Below are positions 11,796-23,537 of a DNA stretch of 64,000 nucleotides, piece after piece. The position numbers and the translations under genes are program-made. Source of the DNA: Labia minor (Eukaryota > Arthropoda > Insecta > Dermaptera > Spongiphoridae). The notes under the pieces were generated by a model, which saw only the letters and a program-made list of their open reading frames with translations, had not been told where the DNA came from and made no database searches. Numbering within the stretch: position 1 is the stretch's first letter; each line of letters begins with the position of its first letter. The stretch covers positions 50,484,734 to 50,548,733 of the forward strand of contig OY720350.1 in assembly GCA_963082975.1 (NCBI GenBank). Direction: 5' to 3'.

Positions 11796-14140
11796 GATAA
11801 TAACTGATTTTCAGCTACAAAATAAACTGAAAGTTATAGTTTACCTGGTCTTATTTAATAAAATCATTTCACTTTTTGACCATATTACACGTTCATTTAT
11901 TAAACTCTATCAATTAATTAAAATATAATTCCTATAAACACGTATTTCAACTCTCTCTCATTCTCCCCTCCCCTTTCTTTCAAATAAAACAACCTGCTCG
12001 CCTAATTAGTATCTTTTATTTTAATAATAATAAATTTAATATGCCTATTGATCCTGCAAAAGATCCTGACTCAGTTGGGAACTGATCCATTACATTTAAT
12101 GATTCATATTAATTGGATTGCACACTCTTTTCTTGGTGTTCGTATGTGACTTCATATTAAGGAAACAGACAATCATTGCAACGAAAAGAGTGATAATAAT
12201 TTTTCCTTTTTAAGTCCATTCACCTTCCGTATTGATTATTTTTTTTTTATTATTCTTTTTTTTACATTTTAAATTGTTTTTCTATTTATATAAACTTTTT
12301 ATTCTCGTAAATATTAAAATATTAATATAAGTTTTCAAGATAAATTCTTTTTTCATATCGATATATTTGAATCAATTTAATTTAAACTAAAATTTTTGTC
12401 TTAAATAGTCTAGTCGATTGATTTTTGTATTTCTATTTTAATAAATTACATTTCATTGTTTATCTTTTTATCATTCATTAAAATTAAATTGTTAAGAATC
12501 GTTAAATATAAAAACACTTATCATAGTTTTACTACATTAATTAAACAATGATACAACTGTGTTGTATGATAAGACAATCTAATCACAAATGTCTAAATAA
12601 AATTCCATATTAATTCTTATTAATTCTTATCCAATATAAAATTACTTATTTCAAAAATTTTACATTTATGTTTAAATTTCAACTGTAAATGTCAATTTTT
12701 CTGTACCATCTTTGGAGAGTTAATTATTATTTTTTTAAAAAAGAATCCTAATTTTATATTTAAATTCTTTTCAACTAACAAATCAAGGTTTTGGAAATTT
12801 TATAGATTTATTTTAAAATCACGTTTAGCTCTATTTAACTTTCGTTTCTTTTTATTTATATATATATTGCTTAAATATATATAATAGATAGGTATTTTTG
12901 TTATAATAATAATAATTTAAATAAGTATTAAAAAACTACAAAATGTTTATATAATGAAAATAATTATATTATGGTCTACTAAATAAACTAAATTCACTTC
13001 ATCTTAACTTATTATATGTTATATTCTTATAATTAATCATAATTTTTTTTATGAATGTCATACTCTTATATTATTATTTTTTATATGAATCTGACATACC
13101 ATTAACCGTTCTGATTCTTTCAAACTAAACATCTTATATTATTTTCTAATTTTTTTTTTATTATTATTAATTACATTATTTATTTCAAAATTTCATAAAT
13201 TTATTTTTATTATAATAGTTAAAATAATTATATATTATTTTTTAGTAGTCATCATTGACTATTTTGACATATATATGACATATATATATTAATTAATTTA
13301 TTCTATTAATTTATTTTCACTTGGTGTCCTGGACAATATTACTTTACTCTTTAGGACAAAACTGCTCTCTATTTTTTTTAGTGATCCAATTTATGTGTCA
13401 CTCAGTCACTTTGTCAACATTCATTTTATTAATATTTCTTTTTCATATTTATTTTCAAAAACAACTTCATTTAAAATGTCAAGGGCCACTTACTGTCCAA
13501 ATTTTCATTTGACAAAGTACTCTAAATCGGGCACTCACCAATCAAACAAATCTATCATACTTTTATTTAAGTATATATAAGTAATCTAATTCTTCAAAAT
13601 GTTGATTTTAATTAATTTTTCTTTAAATGAGTGAAAAATGAGTATTTTATTAATTTAAGGAGTTTTTCAGCTTATTATATATTCATTATCTTTGATTTTG
13701 CTATTACCAAACGAATTTAATTCGGTCATTCATCCTAAATATTCACAGTTTTTTTTATTTTATTTTTCCTTACTCTTTCACATTTTCTTAATTCATTCAC
13801 CTTCTCTTGTCTGGTTTGTCCTTGCACTTAATTCCAAGTGAATGACATTATGCAAATTGCATCTTTTCTTTTTCACTCATATATTATTCTCCACCCCACT
13901 CTCACTCCCTCTCTCATTACGAACAGTTCCCTAGGCATTAATTATGTTAATCAATGTTTGAAATTCTTTAATTTTCAACAACAAAATATGCCTCTCATTC
14001 TTTCTCTTGCTAATTAATTATCATCTTAAAATTAGGCTGCTTATTAATGATAATCATCTTTAGGACAAACATTTTGGATCGTTAACTTTGTTTTCTGACG
14101 TAAAATTTTATGTTATTTTCTTTACACAAATCTTATAGTT
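11796..14140. other. A+T-rich stretch, no gene seen
   Basis: It is mostly long A/T-rich runs. A more complex C/T-rich patch lies at about 13850-13940. The overlapping open frames at 13321-13580 have low complexity and no family resemblance. Confidence 0.5.
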
Positions 14141-14141
14141 T

Positions 14142-14142
<1 letters not shown>

Positions 14143-14175
<33 letters not shown>

Positions 14176-14259
14176 ATTGTTATTATTACTATCAGATTGA
14201 CAGGGATATAATCACGTATTTTTGTGAGATTGTTTTCTCGACGTTTCGGCACCCACTTT

Positions 14260-14302
<43 letters not shown>
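14143..14302 (-). repeat. Two TA microsatellites flanking a Penelope-like fragment
   Basis: (TA)n tracts occupy about 14143-14172 and 14264-14302. Between them the minus strand reads GTGGGTGCCGAAACGTCGAG. The GCCGAAACGTC block is characteristic of the noncoding end of Penelope-like retroelements, where it belongs to a hammerhead-type ribozyme motif. No reverse transcriptase or GIY-YIG coding remains. Confidence 0.35.
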
Positions 14303-14308
<6 letters not shown>

Positions 14309-14359
14309 GTATATGAATTTGAATATTTAACCTTTTTATGTATCTTCAACACAATCAAA

Positions 14360-14989
14360 TAAGTTGACCTGTGGCCAGGTCTGAACCGACCGACGGTTTG
14401 AAATAAATTAATTTCCAGCTACAGAAACAATTTCAAATAATTTTCATATATCTATTAATGTAATAAAAAACAGATATGGATACATAAATAATAAATATAA
14501 ACATTTTTAATTTTATTTTATTTATAATATATATGCAAGACCAGGCTGTGACGTCATGCATGGTTGGATGACGTCATATAATTTTAAATCAAGAAAAAAC
14601 TAATAAATATGATTTTTTTCGAGGATAAAACCAATACAAAATGCATGATTCGTGGTGATATATAAAAAAATCTCCTTTGGTGTGAAAATAACCCTTTCCT
14701 TCCTATCGTCGATCGCTAATACTACCACTTCCGGTTTCCCGAATTGCACCAAAAGTTGATCAATTCATCCCACTGATGCATTAAGTAAATATACCAAATT
14801 TCATCAAAATCGGTTGAGCCGTTCAGGCTGTACACATCTATACGGACGGACAGACGGACAGACGGACAGACATCATGCTAAAAATACTTTTTTCTGTTTA
14901 GAAAATGCATGATTCGTGGAGATATATAAAAATCTCCACATGTGAAATTTGGTGTGAAAACAATACCTCCCTTACTATCGTCGGTCGGT
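14360..14989 (-). mobile_element. HINE-A3
   Basis: This is a full-length family A copy on the minus strand (subfamily with GGAAGGAAAGGG and the shortened CACCAAAGGAGA). Both subterminal repeats, the 3' hairpin, the microsatellite and the two TGACGTCA palindromes are present. It lies head-to-head with A4, 63 bp apart. Confidence 0.85.
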
Positions 14990-15052
14990 AAAAACTTATT
15001 AAATGACCACACCAACAACAAAATACATTTGTATTTTATTTACTTTCTTTTT

Positions 15053-15470
15053 ACCGACCGACGATAGTAAGGGAGGTATTGTTTTCACACCAAATTTCAC
15101 ATGTGGATATTTTTTACATATCACCACAAATCATGCACTTGTCCGTCCGTCCGTCCGTATAGATGTGTACAGCCTGAACGGCTCAACGGATTTTGATGAA
15201 ATTTGGTATATTTACTTAATGCATCAGTGGGATGAATTGATCAACTTTTGGTGCAAATCCGGAAACCGGAAGTGGTAGTACTAGCGATCGACAATAGGAA
15301 GGGAAGGGTTATTTTCGCACCAAATTTCACATAAGGAGATTTTTTACATATCACCACGAATCATGCACTTTGTATTAGTTTTATCCTCGAGAAAAATCAT
15401 CTTTATTAGTTTTTTCTTAATTTAAAATTATATGACGTCATCTAGCCATTCATGACGTCACAGCTGGTCT

Positions 15471-15508
<38 letters not shown>

Positions 15509-15660
15509 ATAAAATAAAATTAAAAATATTTATGTTATATCCATATCTGTTTTTTATTACATTAATAGATATCCTAAAATTATTTGAAATTGTTTCTGTA
15601 GCTGGAAATCAATTTACTTCAAACCGACGGTCGGTTCGGACCTGGCCACAGGTCAACTTT
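15053..15660 (+). mobile_element. HINE-A4
   Basis: This family A copy begins ACCGACCGACG and ends with CGGTCGGTTCGG plus the ACCTG-GCCA-CAGGT hairpin. Part of the 5' region and microsatellite is shortened (only about three GTCC units). A (TA)n tract of about 30 bp has grown at 15472-15502. Both TGACGTCA palindromes are kept. It is the inverted partner of A3. Confidence 0.85.
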
Positions 15661-17132
15661 TTTATTATTTTAATAAGTTTGGAATATGTTATTGTATAAT
15701 CTGAGACATATTTACTTACTGATTTTCTTAGATATTTAAAAGTATTTTACTATGTTTGTATTTGAGATAATTCCTATTTTATCATTTATCATTTCAATTT
15801 ATTCTTTCATAATCCTGTCCAAATATCAACTATTGAATTTCCAACCTGATGACATTCATAAATCACTTTTGTTTTAAGCGGAATATTAGAAACGAGGCTG
15901 TCACAATTAGCCAAACAAGGTTGCTTGCTTGCACAGTGGAGATGCAATCCTCGATTCAACCGTGAACAGAGTTCAAGGCAATGGGAACTGAACAATGCTC
16001 TTGCTCAAGGGTTCACTGTTTAACATCACCCTCTTCCCTTCCATTCTCGAGTATAATTAACCATCATTATTATATATTTTCCTTATTCTATTTGTGATGT
16101 AATTTCTACATATTACCTACTATTTTGCTTATTATTTATTATTAAAATCTTTCATCATAAAATCTTAGAATGTCTTTTTTTTAATGAAATAAGCATCTAA
16201 ATATTTTTTTCTGAACATACATTGGAAAAATAGTAAAAAATTTTTTTTGTAAAATATATTTAGAATAATCGTAAATTAATTATATGTTGTCGAGTTAAGC
16301 TTCTGTGAGTTTGATAAATAAAAAGATTCTCCTTTCTTTTTTTTGTTCTTCTATTCTCTATATATTATTTAGGTATAATTTATTTACTAAATATATTTTG
16401 ATTACTCGAATCTTCATTTTTAAAAACCGAATGTTTTTATTTATTAGTCATTTTCGTATGAAAAAATAAATTTTGTCTTTTGATTATTTATCAGAAAATA
16501 TGTTAGAAAAATAAAAAATCATTTAATTTTATTCTATTTGAATCACTATTTCTAATTAAATTAACTAGTTATTGAGAGACTTATTCATAAAAGTTCTTGG
16601 GTTTTTTGTTATTTTTGAAACAAGACTTCATGGACATATACAAAATCTTGAATGATAATATTCTTTAACAAAATTATTTTTTTTTTTTACCCTAAATATT
16701 TAATTAATTATTTTTTCTTGTATTTTTTTTAATAAAATAATTTTTATTTTATCGAACTTGAGCTTATGTAAGCAAATTTTCTAAAACTCTAAAGTAGTAA
16801 TAATAATTTATTAACTAATCCCAAGCGTATATGAATTGCTTCATAATACTAAAGTGAATAAATTATCATCAAAGTTCTTTTTAGTCATTTTTAAAGAGTA
16901 AAAAAAAAAAATGAATGTTTAATAAATAATAATTCTATTATTTTTTCAAAATTATGTTGCTCCAATTCGTTTCATGACCCATCTGAAATAATAATGAGTC
17001 TACCTCTTTTGTAACGATTTAAAAAATTAGGACATGGCGTGTGACCTAAAATAAATAAACCCTCATTCCTTATATTGGATTTTTTCCATTGATAAAAGTT
17101 TCATATTCCTATCAACCAAACATAGATTTTTT
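15661..17132. other. A+T-rich stretch with one complex island
   Basis: The 15800-16060 patch is more complex than its surroundings (see findings). The rest is A+T-rich with poly-T runs. No gene can be supported. Confidence 0.5.
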
Positions 17133-17495
17133 ACTATCTCGCCAGAGGGAGAGGGTCATTACCTACAACGTTTTGATTTTTTTTCCTCTAAAGTGACCGT
17201 AAAAATAAAAATATATGTTTGATAATTTTTCACATGATTAATAATTGTATAAAACTGCTATATATAGAATTTCAGCTTGATTGAATTGCTGAAAGTACCA
17301 GAATTAATTTTTTAACACTGCAAATCTCACGCGCCAACACGTGCCATGGTGCCATCAATAAAAAGCCAAACATGCGCTGGTTTAATATTTATTATTTATA
17401 ATTTATAATTAATTAAATTTAATTTAAATATAATATATTATGTTATTTATTCCAATTCAAATTGCGAGATAGTCGAGTGGAGACACTCCAGCTAA
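17133..17495 (+). mobile_element. HINE-B1, internally deleted
   Basis: It begins ACTATCTCGCCAGAG and jumps straight to the GAGGGTCATTACC block, so about 250 bp present in other B copies is missing. The 3' end is intact: GCGAGATAGTCGAGTGG, then the hairpin TGGAG-ACA-CTCCA and GCTAAT. It lies 46 bp upstream of the F-BAR exon acceptor. Confidence 0.8.
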
Positions 17496-17541
17496 TTTTT
17501 TATTCTTCTAATATATTTTTTTTTATTTTTTAATGTTTCAG

Positions 17542-17657
17542 GACCAATATGAAAACTTGTCCCTACACACACAAAAAGGAATCGACTTTTTAGAACGTTA
17601 TGGCCATTTTATACGGGATCGGTGCGGGATTGAATTGGAATACGCTGCCAAATTACG
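17542..17657 (+). CDS. Cip4: F-BAR domain exon of a CIP4/FBP17/TOCA-1 family protein (partial gene)
   Basis: This is an internal exon of 116 nt, open in frame from its first base. It encodes 38 codons plus two bases of an arginine codon, beginning DQYENLSLHTQKGIDFLERY and ending ELEYAAKLR. It sits between a good acceptor (pyrimidine-rich tract ending TTTCAG at 17541) and a donor GTAAGC at 17658. The peptide matches residues about 9-47 of CIP4/TOCA-1 proteins, where WDQF...HTQ.GIDFLERY..F...R..IE..YA..LR forms the first helices of the F-BAR. In this family the F-BAR dimer binds and curves membrane, while later HR1 and SH3 regions bind Cdc42 and N-WASP/dynamin. The exon has no frame damage. A family B repeat ends 46 bp upstream. 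No MSWGTELW-type first exon was found upstream in the window. Other F-BAR families (PACSIN, FCHSD) fit much less well. Confidence 0.9.
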
Positions 17658-17660
17658 GTA

Positions 17661-18461
17661 AGCTTGTTATATTTTATTCTATATTTAATTTTAAATACAT
17701 ATATATAATATATATATCTATAACGAGAAAAAATAATTTAAGAATCTTATTCTATTTGCAGTATCTTATAGACTTAGATATCTGGTGATAAGTATATTAT
17801 ATATATATTATATTAGATAGTATATTCCACTTGAGTATTTGAAATGCGTCAGAATGTTTTTTAATGATTTTTTTTTTATTTTCCATATAATTACTATCTT
17901 TATTTGTATTTAGATAACGTCGTTTCTTATTAAGTTTATCGTTCAATTAACAGAAACTTTATCATTCAATGGAAATTTATCACAAATATATATAATTATA
18001 ACAATAAATATAAACAACAATTTTTTATATAATAATCTTAATGGAATTACTTTGTTTATATCATTAACGAGAATTTAAATTGATTAATTAAGTTAAATAA
18101 GTAACAAATTATTAGTTTTAAAATTAAAAAAAAACAAAATCTTTAAATCTTTAGTTTAATCATTTCTTGTCAAATTTGAAAATTAAGAATGATTACTTTT
18201 GACTAATAAATATTTGAAAACAGTAGAGGTATCTTTAATTTAAAATTATTGATAAGTATGTATAATGATAATATCTAAGAAATTTCATACAATGAAAAAA
18301 AATCATCATTTCACATTATATAAACATATTAATCAAATATAAATATTTTTTTATATTTTATTTAATGATTTTAATTAATTTTACCTCCCTTAAAAAAAAT
18401 ATACTCATAATCTTCTGTTGTAATTGAAAGAAATAATCACCTCAGTAGAAGGTATTATAAG
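17661..18461. other. A+T-rich intron stretch, no feature seen
   Basis: Only A/T-rich tracts and short TA repeats follow the donor site. Confidence 0.5.
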
Positions 18462-18463
18462 TA

Positions 18464-19445
18464 TACACCTATCCCCCGATTTACACGGTAGATAGGTTCC
18501 TGAGAAAAACGTGTAAATCGAAAATTAAAAATTTTCAAGTAAAAACCGTGTAAATCGAAAAGCTTGCAGAAAATGCATAATTTTGCTATTTAACAGTTGT
18601 GATTTTTTCAATATTTTTAGGTGTACACAGAAAATAAAAATAAAATGCATTGACAGGTTAAAATATGTAATATATTACGGAAACATTGTTTTTTTTATTT
18701 AATTACAATACATTAAACAGAAGAACAAAAAATAAAACCAAAGGTGTTTTATTATCCTTCATCACTATCAGAAATTACTCTCATTCTTTTTTTCGGAATC
18801 GAAGGTTGGAATTCACTTTCATCACTCGAAGTTATTTGTACCGATTCGATGTTTGAAGCAGAAATATTTACATTCTGAGAGGTGGTAATAAAATCGGTTA
18901 TTAACAATTGTGCCCATACTTGTGGTATTGCCAGCTGCAACACTCTTTCTAATTGTGTTTTCATTTGTTCTAATAGTTCTTATTGTAGCTTCGTTCATGC
19001 TATATGATTTTGCAACATCTACTACTCTATCTCCCTTTCGTTAGCGATCCAAAATTTCGATTTTAGTTTCTTTTAGCTTCTTTCGACATTATAAGCCTAT
19101 AATTTTTTTTAATTTATTTTAATTTATAATAATCTAAATTATGCACTCACTTGTAATTTACGAATATGGAAAATTAAATCTTTCTGAAACTGTGAAACTC
19201 ACTCAAATACAATTTTCCGTAGATAAAACTTTAATTTTATGCGAAGAAATACAGACACAGTGTGCATGTGCAGCAAGTCAGCACATAAGCTCGGGATTCC
19301 CCGTGAGATGTGTACACAGCACACGTGTTCAAACACAGTAGCATTTAGTAGAGTGCGGTAAAAACAAAAAAAAAACTTATTTGGAAAACCGTGTAAAAGC
19401 GAAAATGTGTAAAACAAGTACCGTGTAAATCGGGGGATAGGTGTA
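18464..19445 (-). mobile_element. Tigger (pogo-type) deletion derivative
   Basis: Perfect 27-bp terminal inverted repeats (TACACCTATCCCCCGATTTA... at 18464-18490 and its reverse complement at 19419-19445) are flanked by TA duplications. On the minus strand, broken frames near 18960-19090 read MSKEAKRN, KIEILDR and RVVDVAKSYSMNEATIRTI, the N-terminal CENP-B/Psq helix-turn-helix of Tigger transposases. A frame at 18752-18964 ends KKRMRVISDSDEG and may be the transposase tail. The central DDE catalytic region is missing and frameshifts are present, so it is inactive. The identical ends suggest fairly recent mobilisation in trans. Confidence 0.85.
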
Positions 19446-19447
19446 TA

Positions 19448-20292
19448 TGACAAGAACATTTGTATAACACAAATATTACTTATTTTTTCATTTCTATTAT
19501 AAAAATGATTTATAAATAAAATTGTATTACTTGTGCCAAGTTTAAAATTAAGTAATCCACGTGTGCCAGCTCGCTTAAAATAACTTTTCGTTTATTTATT
19601 TTTTTTTTTTTTAATAATGAATAATAGTATATGTTTATATGTGTATATATAATATTGTTAAATCATTTGTATGATTCTCTATTATTATACTGGTATATTT
19701 GAAAGAAAAAAAAAGCTTGCGATAATATTATATAATAATAAATAATTTACATTCTATTGAAATAAAAATTTAATTTAATTATTTAAAAGTAAAAGACATC
19801 TTTTTGAATATTTTTGTTCAATACTAATTAACTTGTCATTTTGTTAAAGAAGTGTATATTAATCGAAAAAATTATTAACTAAAAATAATGGAGAAGAATA
19901 AGAACTTAAATAAATATGTTACTAATTTTAGAAATCATAAATAAATATTTATTGAAATAATACTAAAGAGCTATTTTAAAAAAAAAATTGACTATTCATT
20001 CTATATTATATTTTATAATTATTACTATAAATTAATATTACAATAGCTTTTGAATTATAACAAAGCTTAACGGGTCCAAATAAATTTTCATTATAGGGTG
20101 TATGCTAGACATTATATAGGAAAATACAATTGTTATTTATTAATAAAACAATGACAGAGAGACAGAGAGATGACATTCATGTAAACTTGGGGGGAAATTG
20201 CCAGGGAGGGTCGAGATTGTGGTGAAAAGGGATGCCTAGGGCGGTGTGGCTGCTGACTCTTGAGTGCTTGAAGACCACATTCATAAAATATA
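19448..20292. other. A+T-rich stretch with a unique patch
   Basis: It is featureless except for a G+C-richer patch at about 20150-20285 with no recognisable product. Confidence 0.45.
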
Positions 20293-20800
20293 ATTAGCTG
20301 GAGTTTCTCCACTCGACTATCTCGCAATTTGAATTGGATTAAATAACATTATATATTATATTTAAATTAAATTTAATTAATTATAAATTAAAATTTATTA
20401 AATAATATTTATTAAACCAGCGCATGTTTGGCTCTTTGTTGATGGCACCACGTCACGTGTTGGCGCGTGAGATTTGCAGTCTTAAAAAATTAATTCTGGT
20501 ACTTTCAGCAATTCAATCAAGCTGAAATTATATATATATAGCAGTTTTAAACAATTTTTAATCATGTGAAAAACTATCAAACATATATCTTTATTTGTAC
20601 GGTCACGTTAGAGGGAAAAAAATCAAAACGTTGTAGGTAATGACCCTCTTCCGGTTGAGCTACATTTCACCAAAGTTGATAGAAAACTACGAATTTTGAA
20701 TAATGCCCATGTACCAAATTTCATCATTCTAGCTCAAACCGTTTACATTCAAAACGTATAAAAACATCAAAATCTCAACATCGAAAATTTGCGTGATAGT
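20293..20800 (-). mobile_element. HINE-B2
   Basis: On the minus strand it begins ACTATCACGCAAATTTTCG and ends GCGAGATAGTCGAGTGGAG, the hairpin (one base changed) and CTAATT. The 5' hairpin half and the microsatellite are reduced. It contains CACGTGACGTGG. Confidence 0.8.
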
Positions 20801-22975
20801 AAAAATAGATAGTATATAACTTTTGAATAAGCCTAAGCAAGCATAGATAAATTCAGTGGATTTTTCAATTGATTCGTGTATTATTAGCAGGAGCAAAATT
20901 TCAAGTTGATTGAATGACGGGAAGTTGTTGAAATATCGATTATAAAATGCCGCTGACAACCCGCGTACAACCGGACAGAGTGAGTTAAGTAAAAGTGTAT
21001 AAAAAATATATAGAATTTAAATAAACATCATATTTAATATTATCAAATACATATATATCAGAAACCACACCGATTAACTCCAATTTTTAAAATTTTGCTA
21101 GTAATGTAATGTAATCTGCAACATATGAAGTGAATAATGAACTTAATAATCTTAATATTGCAATGCAATATACATTTTTTTGTAATCAATAAACTTGAAT
21201 TTTTTACAAGCTGTGCTTTGGTCTTCATTTTCTCAGTTTCTTTAAATGTAGAGTTAATCGCTTTGGCCTCTGAGTGGCATATATATATTATATTTAAACT
21301 TCTAACATAATCAAAGTGAAATTTATTTGCTTCTAAATTTCTAAATTTATATAATTGTCTCCATGAATGTTTTTTTTTTAAGAATGAAATGACCATGCAC
21401 AGTCTAATCGTTTTTGTAAAATAAAATAAGAGCAAAAAGTATAGATTATTTTTTATTTTCTTGATCATCTAACTGGAAAAATTACTGAAAAAGTCCAACT
21501 ATCTACCTGTTATTGACTCTTATTGATTCTTATTGAATTTACTTGATTTATTCATTCTTTTACTTTAATTATTATTTATTATTGCACTTTATTTTAATTA
21601 ATCTTATTATAAACCATAATATATAAATTCGACTAGAGTAGTTTTTTATTGAAGAAATTATTTAACATTATTATTTATTATTAAAATATTATATATATAA
21701 TTACCCAAATTTCACATTATTATAATTATTTTCAGAATGTAAAAAAAAACATTTAATCTCGTTTTTGTATTTCAATTCTTAAGACTTAAAACTTGAAACT
21801 ATAAAATAAAATATTTAAATTATCAATTATTTTCTCATTTTTAATTAATAACAAGATTTTTTTTGCCCATTATTAAACATGTTTTAATTCTTTTTGGTGA
21901 TTTAATTACCATTTTTTTTTTTGTTTTTATTTTTCAAAAGCAAACATAATCAATCCTAATTTTCTGCACGATCAGACAAGTTACTTACAATATAACAAAA
22001 AAAAAAAAAAGAAAAAACAAATAATCTCGCAAACGTGTTTTTCCTTGCACGATACGAATATCCACAACTTGCTTTTTGCATGTGATAATAAAAAAGAATA
22101 AATATAAAACACAAAATACAAAACAAAAGCTGTATTATTTGACGTCGAGTCAACCATTTTCTCGATTTGCTTAACAAGTTACTTACACTATTTTGTTCGA
22201 TATATATGCCGGATACAATTCAGCATTTGTTATTCAATCTCTCATAATACTTTCAATGTATTCTTCGACCCCTGTGAGAGAAATTCATTGTCGTATCTTA
22301 TTTCGTCATATCATTGATTTTGAAAGGAAACTTAATAATTCTAGAATTTCAACAAAATTTTACAAACTATAGATAAGTAATTTAAATTGTATTTTACTTG
22401 GAACTATGAAAAGTTTTTTATCAATAAAAATAACCTGCTCACAATAATTTAATTATATAGAAATTAACAAAAACTCATTTAAACACAGTCCAAAATTTTT
22501 TTAACCCCAGATAAACTTGTTGATGTATTTTTATTTTAGTTTTTGAAAAATTTGTTTAGTGGTCAATGAACCTATTTGTTTGTCAAGATTAATATACTCT
22601 CCTTCTCTTTGTCTAATTCTTCTTATAGTCTACACTAGGTTTTTGACAACCATTATTAATTTAATTTTTTTTAAATATAATTTTAAGCATCCCTACTTCC
22701 ACAAAGCGTTTTTGATAAATAGAGTAATATGAATCAATAAGGAGAAGTTTTAGATGACATCTTATCAATTTTCAAACGAAAAAGAACCAGTTTCACTGGG
22801 TTGACGAATTATACAAGATTTATCAATAGTTTATTCAGTATTATAATCCCTCTGTGAAATTGATTGAATAAGGAAGTAAATATATTCCAGGATGTTTAGA
22901 TTGAGATTAACATTATTATTATACTATATTTTACATATGTTATGAAACTCTTCGAATATAGCTCATATATTTAAA
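20801..22975. other. A+T-rich stretch, no supported gene
   Basis: The longest open frame of the window (21058..21468, minus, 136 codons) lies here but is low-complexity and resembles no family I know. A 14-bp direct repeat, ACAAGTTACTTACA, occurs at 21974 and, with its first 13 or more bases shared, near 22173. Confidence 0.45.
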
Positions 22976-23537
22976 CTAGCTGCTCAGAGCGCCTTCTTTT
23001 TTTAACATTTCATTTTCAAATAGAAAAGAAGAAATATTCAAATATATAGAAAGAATAAATAAAAATTAAGTTAAATATTATCTAAATATTTCATTAAATT
23101 AATTAAAATGAGAACTTTTAGAATAAATTATCTAATTGAAATGATATTTAAATATTATAATTTAAAATAAAATATTATATTAATTCTTTGTTTGGGGGAC
23201 TTTCTATAATAATTAATTCCGCTAGGGACAGTGAGCCACGCGCTCTTAAATGAACAACACGGTGAATTATAAAAACTTTGAAAAATTAATTTCCACGGTT
23301 ATTGATTAGACATTAATAAAATTTATAGCCAATGTTACTATAGACGTATATAAGAATATTGTGATGTAATTTCATAGAAATCGGTTCAGCCAATTTTGAG
23401 TCAATAACATCCTTATTTTCCGGACAGACAGACATGAAAAATTCTAAAGTCACTTTTGGATGAAACTCGAAGATATGCAAAAAATTTTAAATTCTGAGCA
23501 ATGTGCATACAAAAACCTTTTTTTTTATATATATAGA
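22976..23537 (-). mobile_element. Helitron C2 (non-autonomous)
   Basis: On the minus strand it begins TCTATATATATAAAAA after an A and ends GGCGCTCTGAGCAGCTAG before a T. The 3' end matches Helitron C1 (GGCGCTCGGAGCAGCTAG), though the upstream arm of the hairpin is eroded. Internally it has GTCTGTCTGTCC followed by GGCTGAACCGATTTCTATG, the shared core motif. No Rep/helicase coding is present. Confidence 0.75.

Larger units (their letters stand above)
1..17541 (+). other. Upstream intron (or upstream flank) of the Cip4-like gene
   Basis: No coding sequence of the F-BAR gene was found here. The short first coding exon expected from the family (MSWGTELW) was looked for and not seen. The span is A+T-rich and holds four family A copies, one family B copy, two mariner relics, one Helitron, LINE and hAT fragments and several TA microsatellites, listed separately. 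Confidence 0.6.

Noticed and set aside
15003..15278. 91-codon frame starting in unique DNA and running into HINE-A4
   Set aside because: Most of it is repeat sequence (NGSTDFDEIWYIYL comes from the HINE core), and it is not conserved in frame in other copies.
21058..21468. Longest open frame in the window (136 codons, minus strand)
   Set aside because: It is rich in I, K, F and L as expected from A+T-rich noncoding DNA. It has no family resemblance and no splice or promoter context.
21956..22177. 73-codon frame with a hydrophobic segment
   Set aside because: It has a non-ATG start and a low-complexity F/L/I-rich composition driven by T-rich DNA.
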